A DNA stretch of 64,000 bases from Bolinopsis microptera (GCF_026151205.1 NC_087073.1:12741578-12805577); one strand, 5' to 3'. Shown: positions 50,502 to 61,699, numbered from the stretch's first letter. Notes: generated by a model not told the origin, from the letters alone. Numbers and translations: made by a program.

Positions 50502-51326
50502 CTATTCATCTTTCTCATGACCAGATGATTCCATCTTCAAACGATCCACAACAAGGTTTTCATTTAAATCTTTAGCAGTCATCACGATATTCCTTAAAAA
50601 ATCAACTTCCTCAGAGTACATATCAAAGAGCAAATATGAGGCATTTGAAAACTTTTTCTCAGAAGTACATCTAGTTAATCTGGACATTCCATTCCAAGGT
50701 CCATCTCCGACACCAATGATTATCACCAAGACATCATGCCAGCTTGATTCTACCAAGTGCTCAAAATTCATAATCAAATCTTCCGGGAGCCCACTGGTAA
50801 TTATGAACAAGAGATGCTGTCCCGAGGTCTGTGACTGATCAATGGCATGTTTTAATGCAGGGCAAAAGCTTCGCGGTCCACTCATTTCAATGCTCTCCAC
50901 AATAGAGTTGTAGTTCTCTATTGCTTCACTTGCAGTTAGAGAATGGTGGTACATCGTCATAGAAAATACCTCTGAGTCCTGACTCTCCAGATCTCCAAAT
51001 CCGTACAAGTCTATCGGAATGTTCTTGTTGCCAAACCCTTCCATCAGATAAGATAACGCTTTCTGGTACACATTCAAGTCCCTCTTTCCGACCTTGTGAA
51101 GATTTCTAGTGCCTCTCACGTTATTCAAAGTGAAATCTATGTAAATGTTAATTTTCAGCTCGTTCAACTTTGTACATTTAAAGAATTTCTGGATGTCTGC
51201 TACACATGTAGGGTTGAATTGAGCAATGTACACTTCATCGTAGGTAGTGCTGGCTTTCCGTTTCATCCCACTCATAAGGTAAGCTGCGATGAGCAGACAA
51301 ACGAATATGCAGACTTCCAGTAACAT
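50502..51326 (-). CDS. copine-like vWA domain protein with N-terminal membrane anchor
   Basis: A 274-aa single-exon protein. Residues about 3-18 (LEVCIFVCLLIAAYLM) form a signal anchor. The rest is one copine-type von Willebrand A domain: KINIYIDFTLNNVRGTRNLH holds the MIDAS-like strand, in which the usual DxSxS is DFTLN. NVYQKALSYLMEGFGNKNIP follows, then DLYGFGD, and the LLFIITSGLPEDL and VLVIIIGVGDG strands. Copine C2 domains are absent, so calcium-lipid binding by C2 is not expected. A TATCTATAG acceptor ends 11 nt before the ATG. The precise function is unknown. Confidence 0.75.
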   Translation of the reverse strand: MLLEVCIFVCLLIAAYLMSGMKRKASTTYDEVYIAQFNPTCVADIQKFFKCTKLNELKINIYIDFTLNNVRGTRNLHKVGKRDLNVYQKALSYLMEGFGNKNIPIDLYGFGDLESQDSEVFSMTMYHHSLTASEAIENYNSIVESIEMSGPRSFCPALKHAIDQSQTSGQHLLFIITSGLPEDLIMNFEHLVESSWHDVLVIIIGVGDGPWNGMSRLTRCTSEKKFSNASYLLFDMYSEEVDFLRNIVMTAKDLNENLVVDRLKMESSGHEKDE

Positions 51327-51423
51327 TTTGATGCCTTCTATAGATAAAAACAGCTATGATTAGCAAGATAAATTTGATCATAAAAACAAGATTTTGATGT
51401 TTACCGAATTAGTTATTGAATTA

Positions 51424-51871
51424 AGGGTCGTTTACATAATATTACGTAATCAATATTTTAGCAATTTTTACCCCCTCCTGACAGCAATATTACGTAATCA
51501 TGGCCTGATCCCCCGCCCCCCCCCCCCCCCCCCCCTTGACTTTTTTCCCTAGAAAACACTTTTCTCTACGTTTCATGCTACCCTGACCATGCTATCATGA
51601 TGAGCCGAAATCATTGTTATGATATCCGGCCAAGCACCTAGCCTTCTAAACTACTTACTATTATAGCCGGATATTCCATAAATTTCTAAATTTTAGATCA
51701 CAATCAGAGTGAAATTGAGTGGAATTTGTCAAATTGTTATTATTCTAGAGGGTAAAAAAGAAAATTTTAATTACGTAATCAACGACCGAAACCCCCCCCC
51801 CTCCTAATCAACCGTAAGCATTTGGAAACCTCCCCCCTCGGCTGATTACGTAATATGTGAACGACCCCTTA
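51424..51871. mobile_element. MITE with GGGTCGTT(T/C)ACAT termini
   Basis: The left end GGGTCGTTTACATAATATTA then CGTAATCA is inverted at the right end as TGATTACGTAATATGTGAAC then GACCCC. TTA occurs just outside each end (51421-51423 and 51869-51871), a possible 3-bp target duplication. The 450-bp interior carries internal ATTACGTAATCA copies and C runs (51516-51535 and 51792-51801), and no gene. It sits between the vWA and ENGase genes. Confidence 0.75.
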
Positions 51872-52318
51872 GTGAATCTCTATTCTAAAGTTTAAAACAT
51901 TTATGATGACATAATTCGCTAGTAGTTGAATAGTCCATCATATTTTCTGTTCATTCATATGTCAGTTCAATGTTCGTTTTGCCTGACAGTTTCAGAGCAT
52001 GAATTTTTGACCCAATAGAATTTTAAATAAAACTATACTGTGTGTTGAAATATATGAAAATTGAAAAGTGTTTTTTTGTGCATTATTTACATATATATTT
52101 TTTTTAAAACAAAGAATCAGTCAAATGATTACAAATATTTCACTCTGTATATTGTACTACAACTGAAAATTGAGAAGGAATCCTGGTACATCAGAGATTC
52201 TGATAAATTCATGAACAGTTCTCAAAACTAAACTACTTACTTATCAATTTCATATCCGCTACATACCGTAAAATATATAAACAGAGCAATGTATCATTAA
52301 TAGGAGTTCCTGCTAAAA
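51872..52318. other. spacer between MITE and ENGase
   Basis: AT-rich presumed ENGase 3' UTR and spacer. No gene seen. Confidence 0.5.
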
Positions 52319-53776
52319 TCAACAACTCAATTGTCCAAGTAAAACAATTTGTCTCTTCTTCTCAAATTTTAAACCAATCCATTTGATGTTCAGTGCATCA
52401 TTTAAAGGGAATGTAATTCTTCTCCAATGGTTCCCACCAATAAACATGTTTTGCTCTTGATAAAGACTATGTTGAATGCCATTTTTCTCAGTTACAAGCA
52501 TCTTTAAATCCTTCAATTTTGAATCATTTAAAGACTTACATACCAGGATCATTTCACCACCTTTTCTACGCGACATGTCCAGACATATCAAGTTGTCGTG
52601 ACTGGTGCCTTCCAAAAAATCAACTTGAAGACAAGTACTAGACTCAAATGCCTGCACATCATTTATGCTGGTACTAAGGTTGTCATCATTGATGAAGTTT
52701 ATGAAGGGTACATCTTGCTTCGACAAATTGAACCACGATTTTAAAGACAGCAAGAATCCATATCTATAAGCCTTTTTTCCAAAACCAAAGTTAAACTCTG
52801 TAACATATTTTTCATCTTGAGTCAAAGACAGAGGTTTGGGAGAGCAAGTTGGCTGAAGTAAATTCCAGAATCTGTTGTTATGCTTTATGAAAGAAGGGAA
52901 ATCAGGTTTAGTCTGTTCATAACACCAAGCAGTAGCAAAGAGAGCAACTGAAAATCCATAATCGGTTATTTTTTTGGTGCTGATATGGCATTCAAACTTC
53001 CCTATGCACCCTCGAGCAAAAACATCAATTCCTACAAAGACATCTAAAGGCTTATCAATGCAAAGTTCTAGTGTCAACTCTAATTTCCAATCTTTCCAAG
53101 TATAGTTAAGGAATATTCCATCACAACATCTGAAAAAGCAGCTATTGAGGTCAGTGACACTATCTTGCCACTCTAGTTTACCCTCATTAGTAACAGCATC
53201 ATACCAAATGATAGAGCTGTGGAGATTTGATTCTTTCATCTCTTGAGTGAGATACTGCAAAAATACTTGGATGTTCTCTACTCCATCAACTGTTAGCACA
53301 TTTTCGATATTGATTAACCAACCATCAAAATTATAAGTGAGAGCAATCTCAGCCAACTTTTTTGCAAAATGAATTGAGGATTGTACTGATCCAAACATGG
53401 TCAGACAGTTATTTGCTCCATGATCCCATTCTGTGATGAAAGTTCCCAGAACTTTCACCCCATTTTTGTGTGCAGTTTCTATCCACATCAGGGGTGGAAT
53501 GGTTACCAAGTGATGGCTAAAATAGACAAAAATATCTATTTGTGCCCAGTGATAGAAATTATAGAAATCTGGATTATCAGTTCCTCCGACAAACTTGTCA
53601 TCACGATAACCACCTTCCATGTCATGACAAACTAAAACTTTAGATCCATCATTATCCTTACAGTTCCAGTGCCCTTTACAGACAAGTTCAGGATCCACTT
53701 TTTCTCTATCAAAGTCAGATAATTCACTGACCTCATTGATTGGGCTGGTATGCTTCTTCTCTACACAATCTGGCAT
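52319..53776 (-). CDS. ENGASE: cytosolic endo-beta-N-acetylglucosaminidase (GH85)
   Basis: A single-exon protein of 485 aa; vertebrate ENGase is longer (about 740 aa). The GH85 core is well conserved: HDMEGGYRDDKFV, WAQIDIFVYFSHHLVTIPP, VLGTFITEWDHG, then the catalytic strand FDGWLINIEN, with assisting N156 and acid E158 spaced as in other GH85 enzymes. IIWYDAVTNEGKLEWQD, VGIDVFARG and YGFSVALFATAWCYE follow. The enzyme cleaves the chitobiose core of N-glycans in the cytosol; no signal peptide is seen. The C-terminal region after FNFGFGKKAYRYG is a beta-rich accessory part. A TTTCTTCTAG acceptor ends two bases before the ATG. It is the most upstream gene of the minus-strand cluster. Confidence 0.93.
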   Translation of the reverse strand: MPDCVEKKHTSPINEVSELSDFDREKVDPELVCKGHWNCKDNDGSKVLVCHDMEGGYRDDKFVGGTDNPDFYNFYHWAQIDIFVYFSHHLVTIPPLMWIETAHKNGVKVLGTFITEWDHGANNCLTMFGSVQSSIHFAKKLAEIALTYNFDGWLINIENVLTVDGVENIQVFLQYLTQEMKESNLHSSIIWYDAVTNEGKLEWQDSVTDLNSCFFRCCDGIFLNYTWKDWKLELTLELCIDKPLDVFVGIDVFARGCIGKFECHISTKKITDYGFSVALFATAWCYEQTKPDFPSFIKHNNRFWNLLQPTCSPKPLSLTQDEKYVTEFNFGFGKKAYRYGFLLSLKSWFNLSKQDVPFINFINDDNLSTSINDVQAFESSTCLQVDFLEGTSHDNLICLDMSRRKGGEMILVCKSLNDSKLKDLKMLVTEKNGIQHSLYQEQNMFIGGNHWRRITFPLNDALNIKWIGLKFEKKRQIVLLGQLSC

Positions 53777-54008
53777 GTCTAGAAGAAACAGGGTTAAAGA
53801 ATGTGTCTTGTGAGTATCATTAAATTGTGCAATAAAATAATCATCTTCAATTCATCAAGTAGAATAAATTATTGTGAAGAGCTATAAATAGTTTAAATTT
53901 TATACAGCAATTTATTGGTAAGTATTTAATGAATAATTTGTATAATTTGCAAAGTTCATAGATTCCTCTATATGGTCATCGAATAGTTTGACCACACTTG
54001 TTTTACTA

Positions 54009-54865
54009 GTAGAGGCTCTTACGGGCATTGTCTGCTCGATACGTTAGGGACCCCAGATACACCTTCCTAGACGTATTTTTGACCGTAGAATCGATTGAAA
54101 GTGGTTCAAGATGATTGGACTGATTGTTCTGGGGTAAAATCGCAAAAAAACCGATTTTTGGGCCAAAAATAGGCCAAAAAACCATGTTTTTTGATATTTT
54201 GAGCAAGTTAATTTTGTTGGCATGTCGGCAAAACTTGCATAAAGATAGCTAAAAGACAGCCGCACAAGATTGTATAAAAATAAAACAAATCCCTCTATTT
54301 GTTCTGAGGTAAAAATCCAAAAAAGTGGTAAAAATTTTGACTTTTTTGCTTTAAGTTTGAATAATTTTTTGCAGTTGTATTAAATCAACCCAAAAATAGT
54401 CACATCGTGTTTGCCTAAATTTTTCCTTTCCGAGAAGTACCCACTTCATATACTTAATCGAAGTTTGAATATTGTCACTCCGCAAGCGTTTTTGCCAAAT
54501 TTTCGACGCGCACTACGCGCAAAAGCATTTAGTTGTTATCAATTGGCACCCGCGCGTTCATCATAAATTTCAAACAGCTATAACTCAGCGAGATTATGTC
54601 CGTTCTAGCTCATATTTTCACACTAAATAGAAAATAATGTGATCTTATTGCTGACAAAATATGGATATAATTACTTTATTTGCCTTAGAGTAATAGACTG
54701 TCAAAGTTTAAAACGCGCATTGGTATAGCACGTGACTAATAAGGCCAAATTTATACTTCTTAACATATTATCGATCCTTAGACATCATACTATTGTGTCC
54801 AATTAGCGGTTAGGTCTCTAAACTCGTGGCAGAAAACACGTCTTTTTGCCCGTAAGAGCCTCTAC
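54009..54865. mobile_element. non-autonomous DNA element, 19-bp inverted repeats, TA flanks
   Basis: The terminal repeats GTAGAGGCTCTTACGGGCA (54009-54027 and inverted at 54847-54865) are exact. Each end is flanked by TA (54007-54008 and 54866-54867), as expected for Tc1/mariner-like insertion. The 857-bp interior has no transposase frame. It is AT-rich with one GC-rich patch (CGCGCACTACGCGC near 54506). Confidence 0.82.
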
Positions 54866-54869
54866 TATA

Positions 54870-55071
54870 CAGTACACTACATTGTAGATGTTCTGAAGGA
54901 GTATCCTAGGATTCTTGATCTTTTGGTACAAAACTTGAAAAACAAAACTTTTAGAGATGATGCTGTAAAGAATGCAGCAAGACTGTTGGTATTAAACCGT
55001 ACTATAGCTAGGGAGATACAGATATTGATATCAAATAGGGGATATGCTGGAATGAAAGGAATGAAAGCATG
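54870..55071 (+). other. coding-like stretch of unknown origin
   Basis: A plus-strand frame beginning near 54884 reads VDVLKEYPRILDLLVQNLKN, then DDAVKNAARLLVLNRTIARE, and ends at a TGA near 55071. It is helical and lacks an obvious start. It has a faint likeness to a MADF-type helix pattern, too weak to name. It directly follows the MITE right end and precedes a LINE endonuclease scrap. Confidence 0.25.
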
Positions 55072-55260
55072 AACATCAGATTTCAGAAGCGAGGGATAAA
55101 CTCTAACTGCTATGAATGAGAGTAAATCCCAAATCGACTTCATCATTTGCAGGAAGAAATGTTCAAGAACTCCAAAGCATATGGCATATGACACAGTATT
55201 GGCTCAGATCACAGGGTAGTCGTAGCAAGTGTTAAGCTTAGCCTCTGAATGATGAAAGTG
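55065..55260 (+). mobile_element. LINE endonuclease domain remnant, frameshifted
   Basis: The stretch MNIRFQKRGINSNC, then SKSQIDFIICRKKC, and after a frameshift GSDHRVVVASVKLSL matches the end of the apurinic-type endonuclease of LINE ORF2 (FQK...W, QIDFIL, GSDHR). The catalytic SDH is still readable. A stop and a frameshift show that it is dead. Confidence 0.75.
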
Positions 55261-55579
55261 GAGAAAAGGGCTCTGATACTAGACATTGCTCTACAAGAGA
55301 GGTATGCAATTAAGAACCGACAGCAACCTAGAAACATATCAATACCTCATTCATATCATGATTGATGCAAATGGCACAAGTCCTCAACTTCAGCACCCCA
55401 ATTGTTGTGGCTGCTAAACTAGATTTAAAAACATTTGATTTTTGTTTCGGCGACTGAATCGTCGATGGGCTGGCAAATATTTGTTGTCGAGTAGTGTTGA
55501 ATACTCATATTAAAATGATTATTGATTTAATTTAGTAATTGTAAATAATTATCTTTGACCAAGTTTAATTGTCAATGAG

Positions 55580-56960
55580 AATGCACCCCAGCACTTGGCG
55601 CGCGCGGCGGCTTTGATGTTAGCGGCTACTTGTAGCGCGATGCGTTACTGTGCCGCGCCGCGCACTCAATGAGGCTTCTCACAGCTAGATCGGCGAAATG
55701 CGCTACTGTGCCGCGCCGAGCTGAGATGAATTGACATCGTCAATTAAGCGGCTACAAGTTAAGCATTCACATAGCCATGTGTATACGCGTACTGCGTTGC
55801 TCTAACCAGAGCCCTCTCGCTTGAAGTAGCGCGCGACCGCCGAAGCGAAACAAGCGCGTCACGCAGTACGCGTATACACATGGCTATGTGAACGTACTGC
55901 GTGTTACTGGGCCGCGCTCAGCCTGTCGCATTCCGCCGAATCTCTATTCTATTATGTTTATGAACATGATAGCCTGAGGTCCCCAGGTAAACTGCGTGAC
56001 GCGCTTGTAGTTGTAAGCTTGTTTCAGCGGTCGCGCGCTACGTTGCAATTAGCGAGAGGGCTCTGGTTAGAGCAATGATACGACATATATGATATATTAT
56101 ATCTGTGGTTGCGATAAAAATTGTTGATGCGCGGCGCAGATCACAGTTTTGTTTACCTGGGGACCTCAGGCGCTATTATGTTCATAAACATAGAGATTCG
56201 GCGGAATGACAGGCTGAGCGCGGCCCAGTAAAGTTTTGTAGCACGATGCACTATTTACAATTTAACTGGATCGCGCCGCGCATCCAATAATGCTTCTCTC
56301 AACCTACGTCCTTCGTTAGATCGGCGAGATTGAAGGTGCACCATTGGACCACACCGAGCTGCGAAGGATAGACATCGTCAACCTAATCAATATTCAGTTG
56401 TGCAATGTGCATCACGATTGCGCTACTTTACTAAGCGTGCCTATAACTAGCAAGCTAGGTAATCACAGCATGCAGTAGCTCAGCTGATGACAGAAGCATT
56501 GTCCTTCAGGAAGCAACTGGAGAAACCAGAATAGCAGAAGATGAGTACTAAGCAAACAGCAAATGTCCTGTATCATGTATTTCAAAGGTGGTGGATACCA
56601 GAAACAAGAACAAAGAATGACCGAAATTACACAAAGATCATAATATAAACCCTTTTTTAAGACCAAGATCAAAGATACAATGCAACTATCTGAGATAAAG
56701 TTTCATAAATAAAGCAGATAATATCAGCTTGTCTGATATGTAAATGATTAAAACTTACCTGGAGACCCCAGGCTATAATGTTCATAAACCGAATAGAGAT
56801 TCGGCGGAATGACAGGCTGAGCGCCGCCAGAACATACAACGTACAATAGCCGGGTCACGGTTACCTGGGGACCTCAGGCTATCATGTTTACAAACATAGA
56901 ATAGAGATTAGGCGGAATGACAGGCTGAGCGCGGCCCAGTAAGGTCACGGGTGACTTTAT
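55580..56960. repeat. GC-rich inverted and direct repeat cluster
   Basis: A unit of about 85 bp running from TTACCTGGGGACCTCAGGCT to GATTCGGCGGAATGACAGGC and TGAGCGCGGCCCAGTA occurs at about 56150, 56755 and 56865 (direct) and at about 55910-55990 (inverted). Another pair is inverted: GCTCTAACCAGAGCCCTCTC at about 55799 against the reverse complement near 56050-56075. TACGCGTACTGCGT and ACGCAGTACGCGTA form a further hairpin (about 55793 and 55862). No gene is seen. The pattern suggests nested foldback transposons. Confidence 0.8.
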
Positions 56961-57785
56961 AATACGTTCACTGAAAAGAACAAAGAAGATGGGGAAATAT
57001 TGACGTTTTGCTAGCATATTATCAATTATGCTAGAGAAAGGACTGCTCCAGACTTCGCAGTTTTAGACTACAGAAAGTTTTATATAGACTACAGACTAGG
57101 AGGTTTTGAATGTAAAAAATCTGGTTCACGTAATACATAATATGTCAATGTGAACGATACCCATGCCAAGCGGATGTCATTTCTGCGGTAAATTTTGTAT
57201 CATTGATGTAGTCACAAGTCAGTAGTACACAAGTTTATTGTTTAATAGGAAAATTATTTAAAAAGGAGAGCAACATGTTCTGTCCCAACTCCTTTTTCAT
57301 TTTAAAATTTAAATAGACTTTTAAATTGAACCACTTGGTTACCATTGGAAAATTGGACAAAATCCATAAAATCCATAAAATCTTAATATAGAACTCGTTC
57401 GCCTGTCAAAAAAGGTCGTTAATTAAAATGTTATATTAGAACGGAAACTGAAAGCTTTGACAAATGGCAATTAAAATTATGCGGTAAAAGTAACTGAGGT
57501 AAAATTATTTAAAAGAATTTGACTTGAAGAAAAATGTAGCCTGATTTAAAATCTTCAAATATCAAAGATAATCATCAAATCGGGTGGATGAATCGGGTGG
57601 ATAAATCAGTTGGTGCTAAAATAAATCTCAACAAATTATATTCTGCATAAAAAAATAACACCTGGTATTTTCCGGTTCATAACATCAAGCATACTGCATG
57701 AACATACACACTGATATCTATTGTACAATTTTGTTCAAGTTTGTACAATGTACGCCTGTTGTAAGTCGTTGTATAGTAAAGTATG
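56961..57785. other. 3' region of the MARCHF-like gene
   Basis: AT-rich sequence downstream of the minus-strand ligase gene. No other gene is supported. Confidence 0.5.
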
Positions 57786-58577
57786 TTACTGCATGTCGAA
57801 AAAACCCCCGATGCTTCCCCCTGAAGTTCTGTCGAACATTCCACTAGTCATAGTGAGATCGTCTCTCTTGGAGAACCTGGAAACATTCTCCTCCTTACCA
57901 AATACATTAGTGATTGCCATGTTGTACACGGAAATACGTTCGTACAGCCGTACATACACCCGGCTTTGATGAACTGCGAAACACAAAAACGCGATGGTCG
58001 CAACTACAATGATAGCAAGTTTAATCCAATAGCCCGTAGAGTCCTTATCGGCACGCATACATTGTCCTATCAGAGTGTAGTCAGACCATATAAAAAACAC
58101 CAACGCAAGAATGTGAAGAGAAAATATGATGCCGTATTTGGCCTTTTGAGTTGATGTCATGGGTAGAGGCTTCCAGTTTTTGAGTTTTGTTTTGTCCCTC
58201 TTGATTTTGAACTGAAAAAAGCACACCTCACACCTTCCCTTATAACTAGTGTTAAGCCACTGGACAAGGCAGGGTTTGTGAACATACTGCATAGTTCCCA
58301 TACATTCACAGGGTTGTATGAGCGGCTCTGTTTCCTCGTGACCACACAAACATATCCTACACTTGTCCTGCATGTTAGACTGATGTGCTGACCTTCCCGA
58401 CTTCTTCATGCTCTTCATGTCCCCCACTTTGTCCAGTTCTTCTGCACCAGGCTGCTCTTTGTCGAACCCTCCCGTTAGTTCTGATATCAGTGCTGCTGGA
58501 GCATCGTCAAAAGGGTCCGAGAGAGGGGCCATTGCGGGGATAGTTGCTTTCGCAGTTGGTGCAACCGCCACCATCAT
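57786..58577 (-). CDS. MARCHF1/8-like membrane RING-CH E3 ubiquitin ligase
   Basis: A single-exon protein of 263 aa. The RING-CH domain is at residues 73-119 with the full C4HC3 set: CRIC (C73, C76), CEC (C90, C92), H100, C103, and CEVC (C116, C119). KLKNWKPLPMTSTQKAKYG follows, matching the MARCHF1/8 signature after the RING. Two transmembrane segments come next (about 143-160 and 181-200), then VYVRLYERISVYNMAITN. MARCHF1/8 enzymes ubiquitinate membrane proteins in endosomes and at the plasma membrane; that is family knowledge. The N-terminal 70 residues are Ala/Pro-rich and unconserved. A TTTTCTCAG acceptor ends 9 nt before the ATG. Confidence 0.9.
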   Translation of the reverse strand: MMVAVAPTAKATIPAMAPLSDPFDDAPAALISELTGGFDKEQPGAEELDKVGDMKSMKKSGRSAHQSNMQDKCRICLCGHEETEPLIQPCECMGTMQYVHKPCLVQWLNTSYKGRCEVCFFQFKIKRDKTKLKNWKPLPMTSTQKAKYGIIFSLHILALVFFIWSDYTLIGQCMRADKDSTGYWIKLAIIVVATIAFLCFAVHQSRVYVRLYERISVYNMAITNVFGKEENVSRFSKRDDLTMTSGMFDRTSGGSIGGFFDMQ

Positions 58578-58729
58578 GTTACCTCTCTGAGAAAAAAACG
58601 GCAGTTAGAAAACAGGAGAAAGATTTAAAAGGAATAATTTAGGGTTATTGTGGATCTTTAAATTGGGTTTAAATGTTGCCTACTGGACATAACATTCTAA
58701 CAAATATAAATGCTGAATAGAGAGAGAGA

Positions 58730-59092
58730 GCGGTATATCCTGATAAGCTAATATAGTCCCACCACTGAACAACAAATCGTAATGATAAGTGGACACGTAT
58801 TACGAGAACTCCCGAGGAGCGTATTCAGTGAGACTATGGAACCTTCTCCCACGACAAGTGGACTAAACGGCCTAACTGCTCTAGGACCCTTCAAAGTATC
58901 ACTTGTTAAATTTTTGGAGAGGTTTCCCGATACCCCGCCAACCAAAGGATACACCGCCATCACCAACAACTCACTCTTGGAATAGAATCTACAAAAAGAT
59001 TTGAACCAGGAATGATTGGAGGACGTAATAGATACTGTTGTCCAGAAGGGATCCCTGCCAAACTAACTTTAAGTACCTAAAGTAAAGTAAAT
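58730..59092 (+). mobile_element. LINE ORF2 C-terminal tail and 3' end
   Basis: The frame to 58985 reads GHVLRELPRSVFSETMEPSP, then LGPFKVSLVKFLERFPDTPP and TNNSLLEW before the stop. This resembles the C-terminal tail of LINE polymerases (a W/LP block, FK..L..FL, P..P, NSLxxW). It is followed by about 100 bp and a TAAAGTAAAGTAA tail near 59080, typical of a LINE 3' end. Upstream polymerase motifs are absent. Confidence 0.55.
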
Positions 59093-59453
59093 TGAATATT
59101 TATAAATCAAGGCCAACATCTCCTCAGTAAACAAAAACTACTGTCACTGAAAACTGTATAATCTCCCCGTTCAATATATTATCTTAAAGCAATTAATACA
59201 TATTAATAATATGTAATACATATATTCATTACTATCAATATTTAAACCTATAACCATATAAGTATAATATGTTCGTTTGTAAACGGGGCGGTGCCCCGGC
59301 GATTCTAATGACCACTAAAAGTAACACCTCATTAGGGCACTGCACTCCCAACAGAAACATGTCACACTGAGTAGATTAATTTGATTAATTTCGCGAAAAC
59401 TTAAAGTTTTGTGTGCTCCAATGGCCAGATAACATAACTCAACATATCACCGT
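59093..59453. other. AT-rich spacer
   Basis: No gene seen. Short repeats of AATACATATTAATAATATGT occur near 59195-59222. Confidence 0.45.
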
Positions 59454-59723
59454 TTAAGCACAATCAGACAAGTCTCCATCCTTTTCAAAACTGTAAGACC
59501 CTAAAACATGAAATGGCAAAGCCACACTCATTTCACTGCTTTGTCTTCGTTCCCTCCTTAGATTTAGTAGTGCTCGTATGCGGTATGGTGCAGTATTATT
59601 TTTCTTATGTAGGTCCTGAACATGAACTTTATGCTTTGCCTTCTCCTCTAATGAGCGGTTTGGACTAACGAAGACTGAGCTAAACTTCTTGCACTGCACA
59701 GTAGTCACGCCAACTAGCGCCAA
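59454..59723 (-). mobile_element. possible LINE ORF1 fragment
   Basis: The minus-strand frame contains FVSPNRSLEEKAKHKVHVQD followed by basic residues. It resembles the same ORF1 C-terminal block seen at 8075-8240 and in the chimera at 45732. The rest of the frame is not recognisable. Short and diverged. Confidence 0.4.
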
Positions 59724-61345
59724 CCAGCTTTAAGCATAATACTGTTGATTATATTGTCTTTCAAAGCTGCCATGATGTAAGGTTAGGCTTCAAGATGAGG
59801 GAGCACAATATCTCAAGGTGAAAGCAGATAAGATAGCAAATTAAACAAACATATGCTATTAGTTTAGGGTTGAACTGGATGCTATTAGCATAGGACTAAA
59901 ATGTATCTTTTAACATATTCCTGTCAAACTTGAAACTAATAACCATATAAGTATAAACTTTAAACATGCAACATATTTTAAACCCTTAAAGTTAATGTTA
60001 TGTTATCATTTAAGTAATATGAACGATAACATGGTATATAGTAATAATTCCACATAAACATTTCTATGAATTACAACATGAACAATGAACATGTGTCTTT
60101 TATAACCTTTGTTTGAAGATAATAATTGACCGATTGATTGATGTTTCACTTTCCACGAAAAATGTGAGCCATCAACAATTAAAAAGAGAAAAAGGCGAAG
60201 GGCTAAAACTATGGGGCAAAATATGTGGGTTTAGACATTTCGATATCGGCAATTGTGTCAATAGTCACTCGATTCGGGACGAAACAAATACATCTCACTG
60301 TAAAGAACAGATACAGTGAAACTTACAAGCCTGAGTCCAAACAAAACCAAACAAACTAAGAAGTACAATTCATCAGCCCAAAGACACGGAGCCAGGTGTA
60401 AATTAGCTGGAAATCTAACACTGTGACGGTAGAGTTATACTGTAATGTGACTGTATCATCTACCTGCTAATGCCTAATAACGGTGTAATGACATGGAGGA
60501 GGATACGGCTCACAACAACAAGGCTAAAGTGGTACGTGATATTTCCTGTACACCCGGTCGAGCTGGTGCTACATAACACTCCTACATTCTACAAGGTGGG
60601 GAAACCTTACAGGTTACAACATGAGATATTAGTCAGAGCATTGTGTGTGGGTTAATTAGCACTACCTAGAATAGAGAGTGAGATAATTAAAGAGATGATC
60701 GCAAAGCTGGGAAACGAGACAATTTTCTATTTGATGTCTACTTCTGAGCTAAAAAGATCCCTGACTAATAAATCGCAGATTGAGTGATTAAATCTAAACG
60801 ATGATAGAACAGGAAGTGATACCTACAATTGGGGAAACGTGATACAGTAAATGCACTGAACAACGTTAATATATTACTTACATTGTATTCCATTAGCGAA
60901 TTAAGTGTCAACGTCCACCAATGCAAGCCTCGTGTTAGCCTCAAATAAGCTGTATCATTTGAATATGCTATTTTCAGAAAATTGATAATTGGTTTTGGTT
61001 ACCGTAAAAAACGCAATTTTCCTTGCAATTCCGATGTTGGAAAGTTTCCATGCCCTTTGAACATCAGAGCCAATTATAATGAGAGGCAAATTGTTTAAAG
61101 CTGATTACAATAGACAAATCATTTAGTTGCTGTGGTTACGAAAACACATTGCAGTATGTTTCAGAAAGCTATCCTAGGATTTGCAACAAACTCAAAATGC
61201 TAGCATAGGATTTGCAACAAAAGAACAAACTTCTCCTAGGATTTGTAAAAATTGAGAATGTCCCAGCAATAGTGCGATACCAATGTTTGAATCTAAGAAA
61301 CCTTTAGTTGGAATTTAAAACACAAGGAATCCATTTCGTTTCTTT
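59724..61345. other. AT-rich sequence, no gene seen
   Basis: No supported frame or RNA gene. The words CCTAGGATTTG(C/T)AA and TAGGATTTGCAACAA recur near 61170-61250. Confidence 0.4.
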
Positions 61346-61459
61346 CTAAGAGTTTGCTCCCAGCAGAAGAATTCTGGAGTTCAGAGGTGTGTACTGTGTA
61401 GGTAAAACTAGAATTTTAAAATAATCCAAAAAAAATACAGTTAAAAGTAGTACACTCAC

Positions 61460-61586
61460 ATCATCAATTTCGTTCAGCATTACATTTACACCTGCTCTAA
61501 TACCTTGTGTATAAATGCTGTCAGTGGTCACTCGGTAAATAAAGTCTGAGAACAGGCCAGACCGAGTACTACATGGGACCTTCCCA
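61460..61586 (-). other. candidate orphan exon
   Basis: Between a CTCTTAATAG acceptor and a GAT|GTGAGT donor the minus strand encodes 42 codons, including STRSGLFSDFIYRVTTDSIY and GIRAGVNVMLNEIDD. Both splice sites are good and the peptide looks structured. I do not recognise the family and found no partner exons. Confidence 0.3.
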
Positions 61587-61613
61587 CTATTAAGAGCAAA
61601 TACCAACAGGGAA

Positions 61614-61690
61614 TATTCGATATGCAGGTATGTAGAATATATAGAACAAATATGCAGGTATATAGAATATATAGAACAAATATGCAGATA
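61614..61690. repeat. 31-bp tandem repeat
   Basis: The unit ATATGCAGGTATATAGAATA with TATAGAACAA occurs about 2.5 times. Confidence 0.75.
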
Positions 61691-61699
61691 TCCGGTACT

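Noticed and set aside
53420-53635. 71-aa plus-strand frame
   Set aside because: Antisense shadow of the ENGase GH85 domain.
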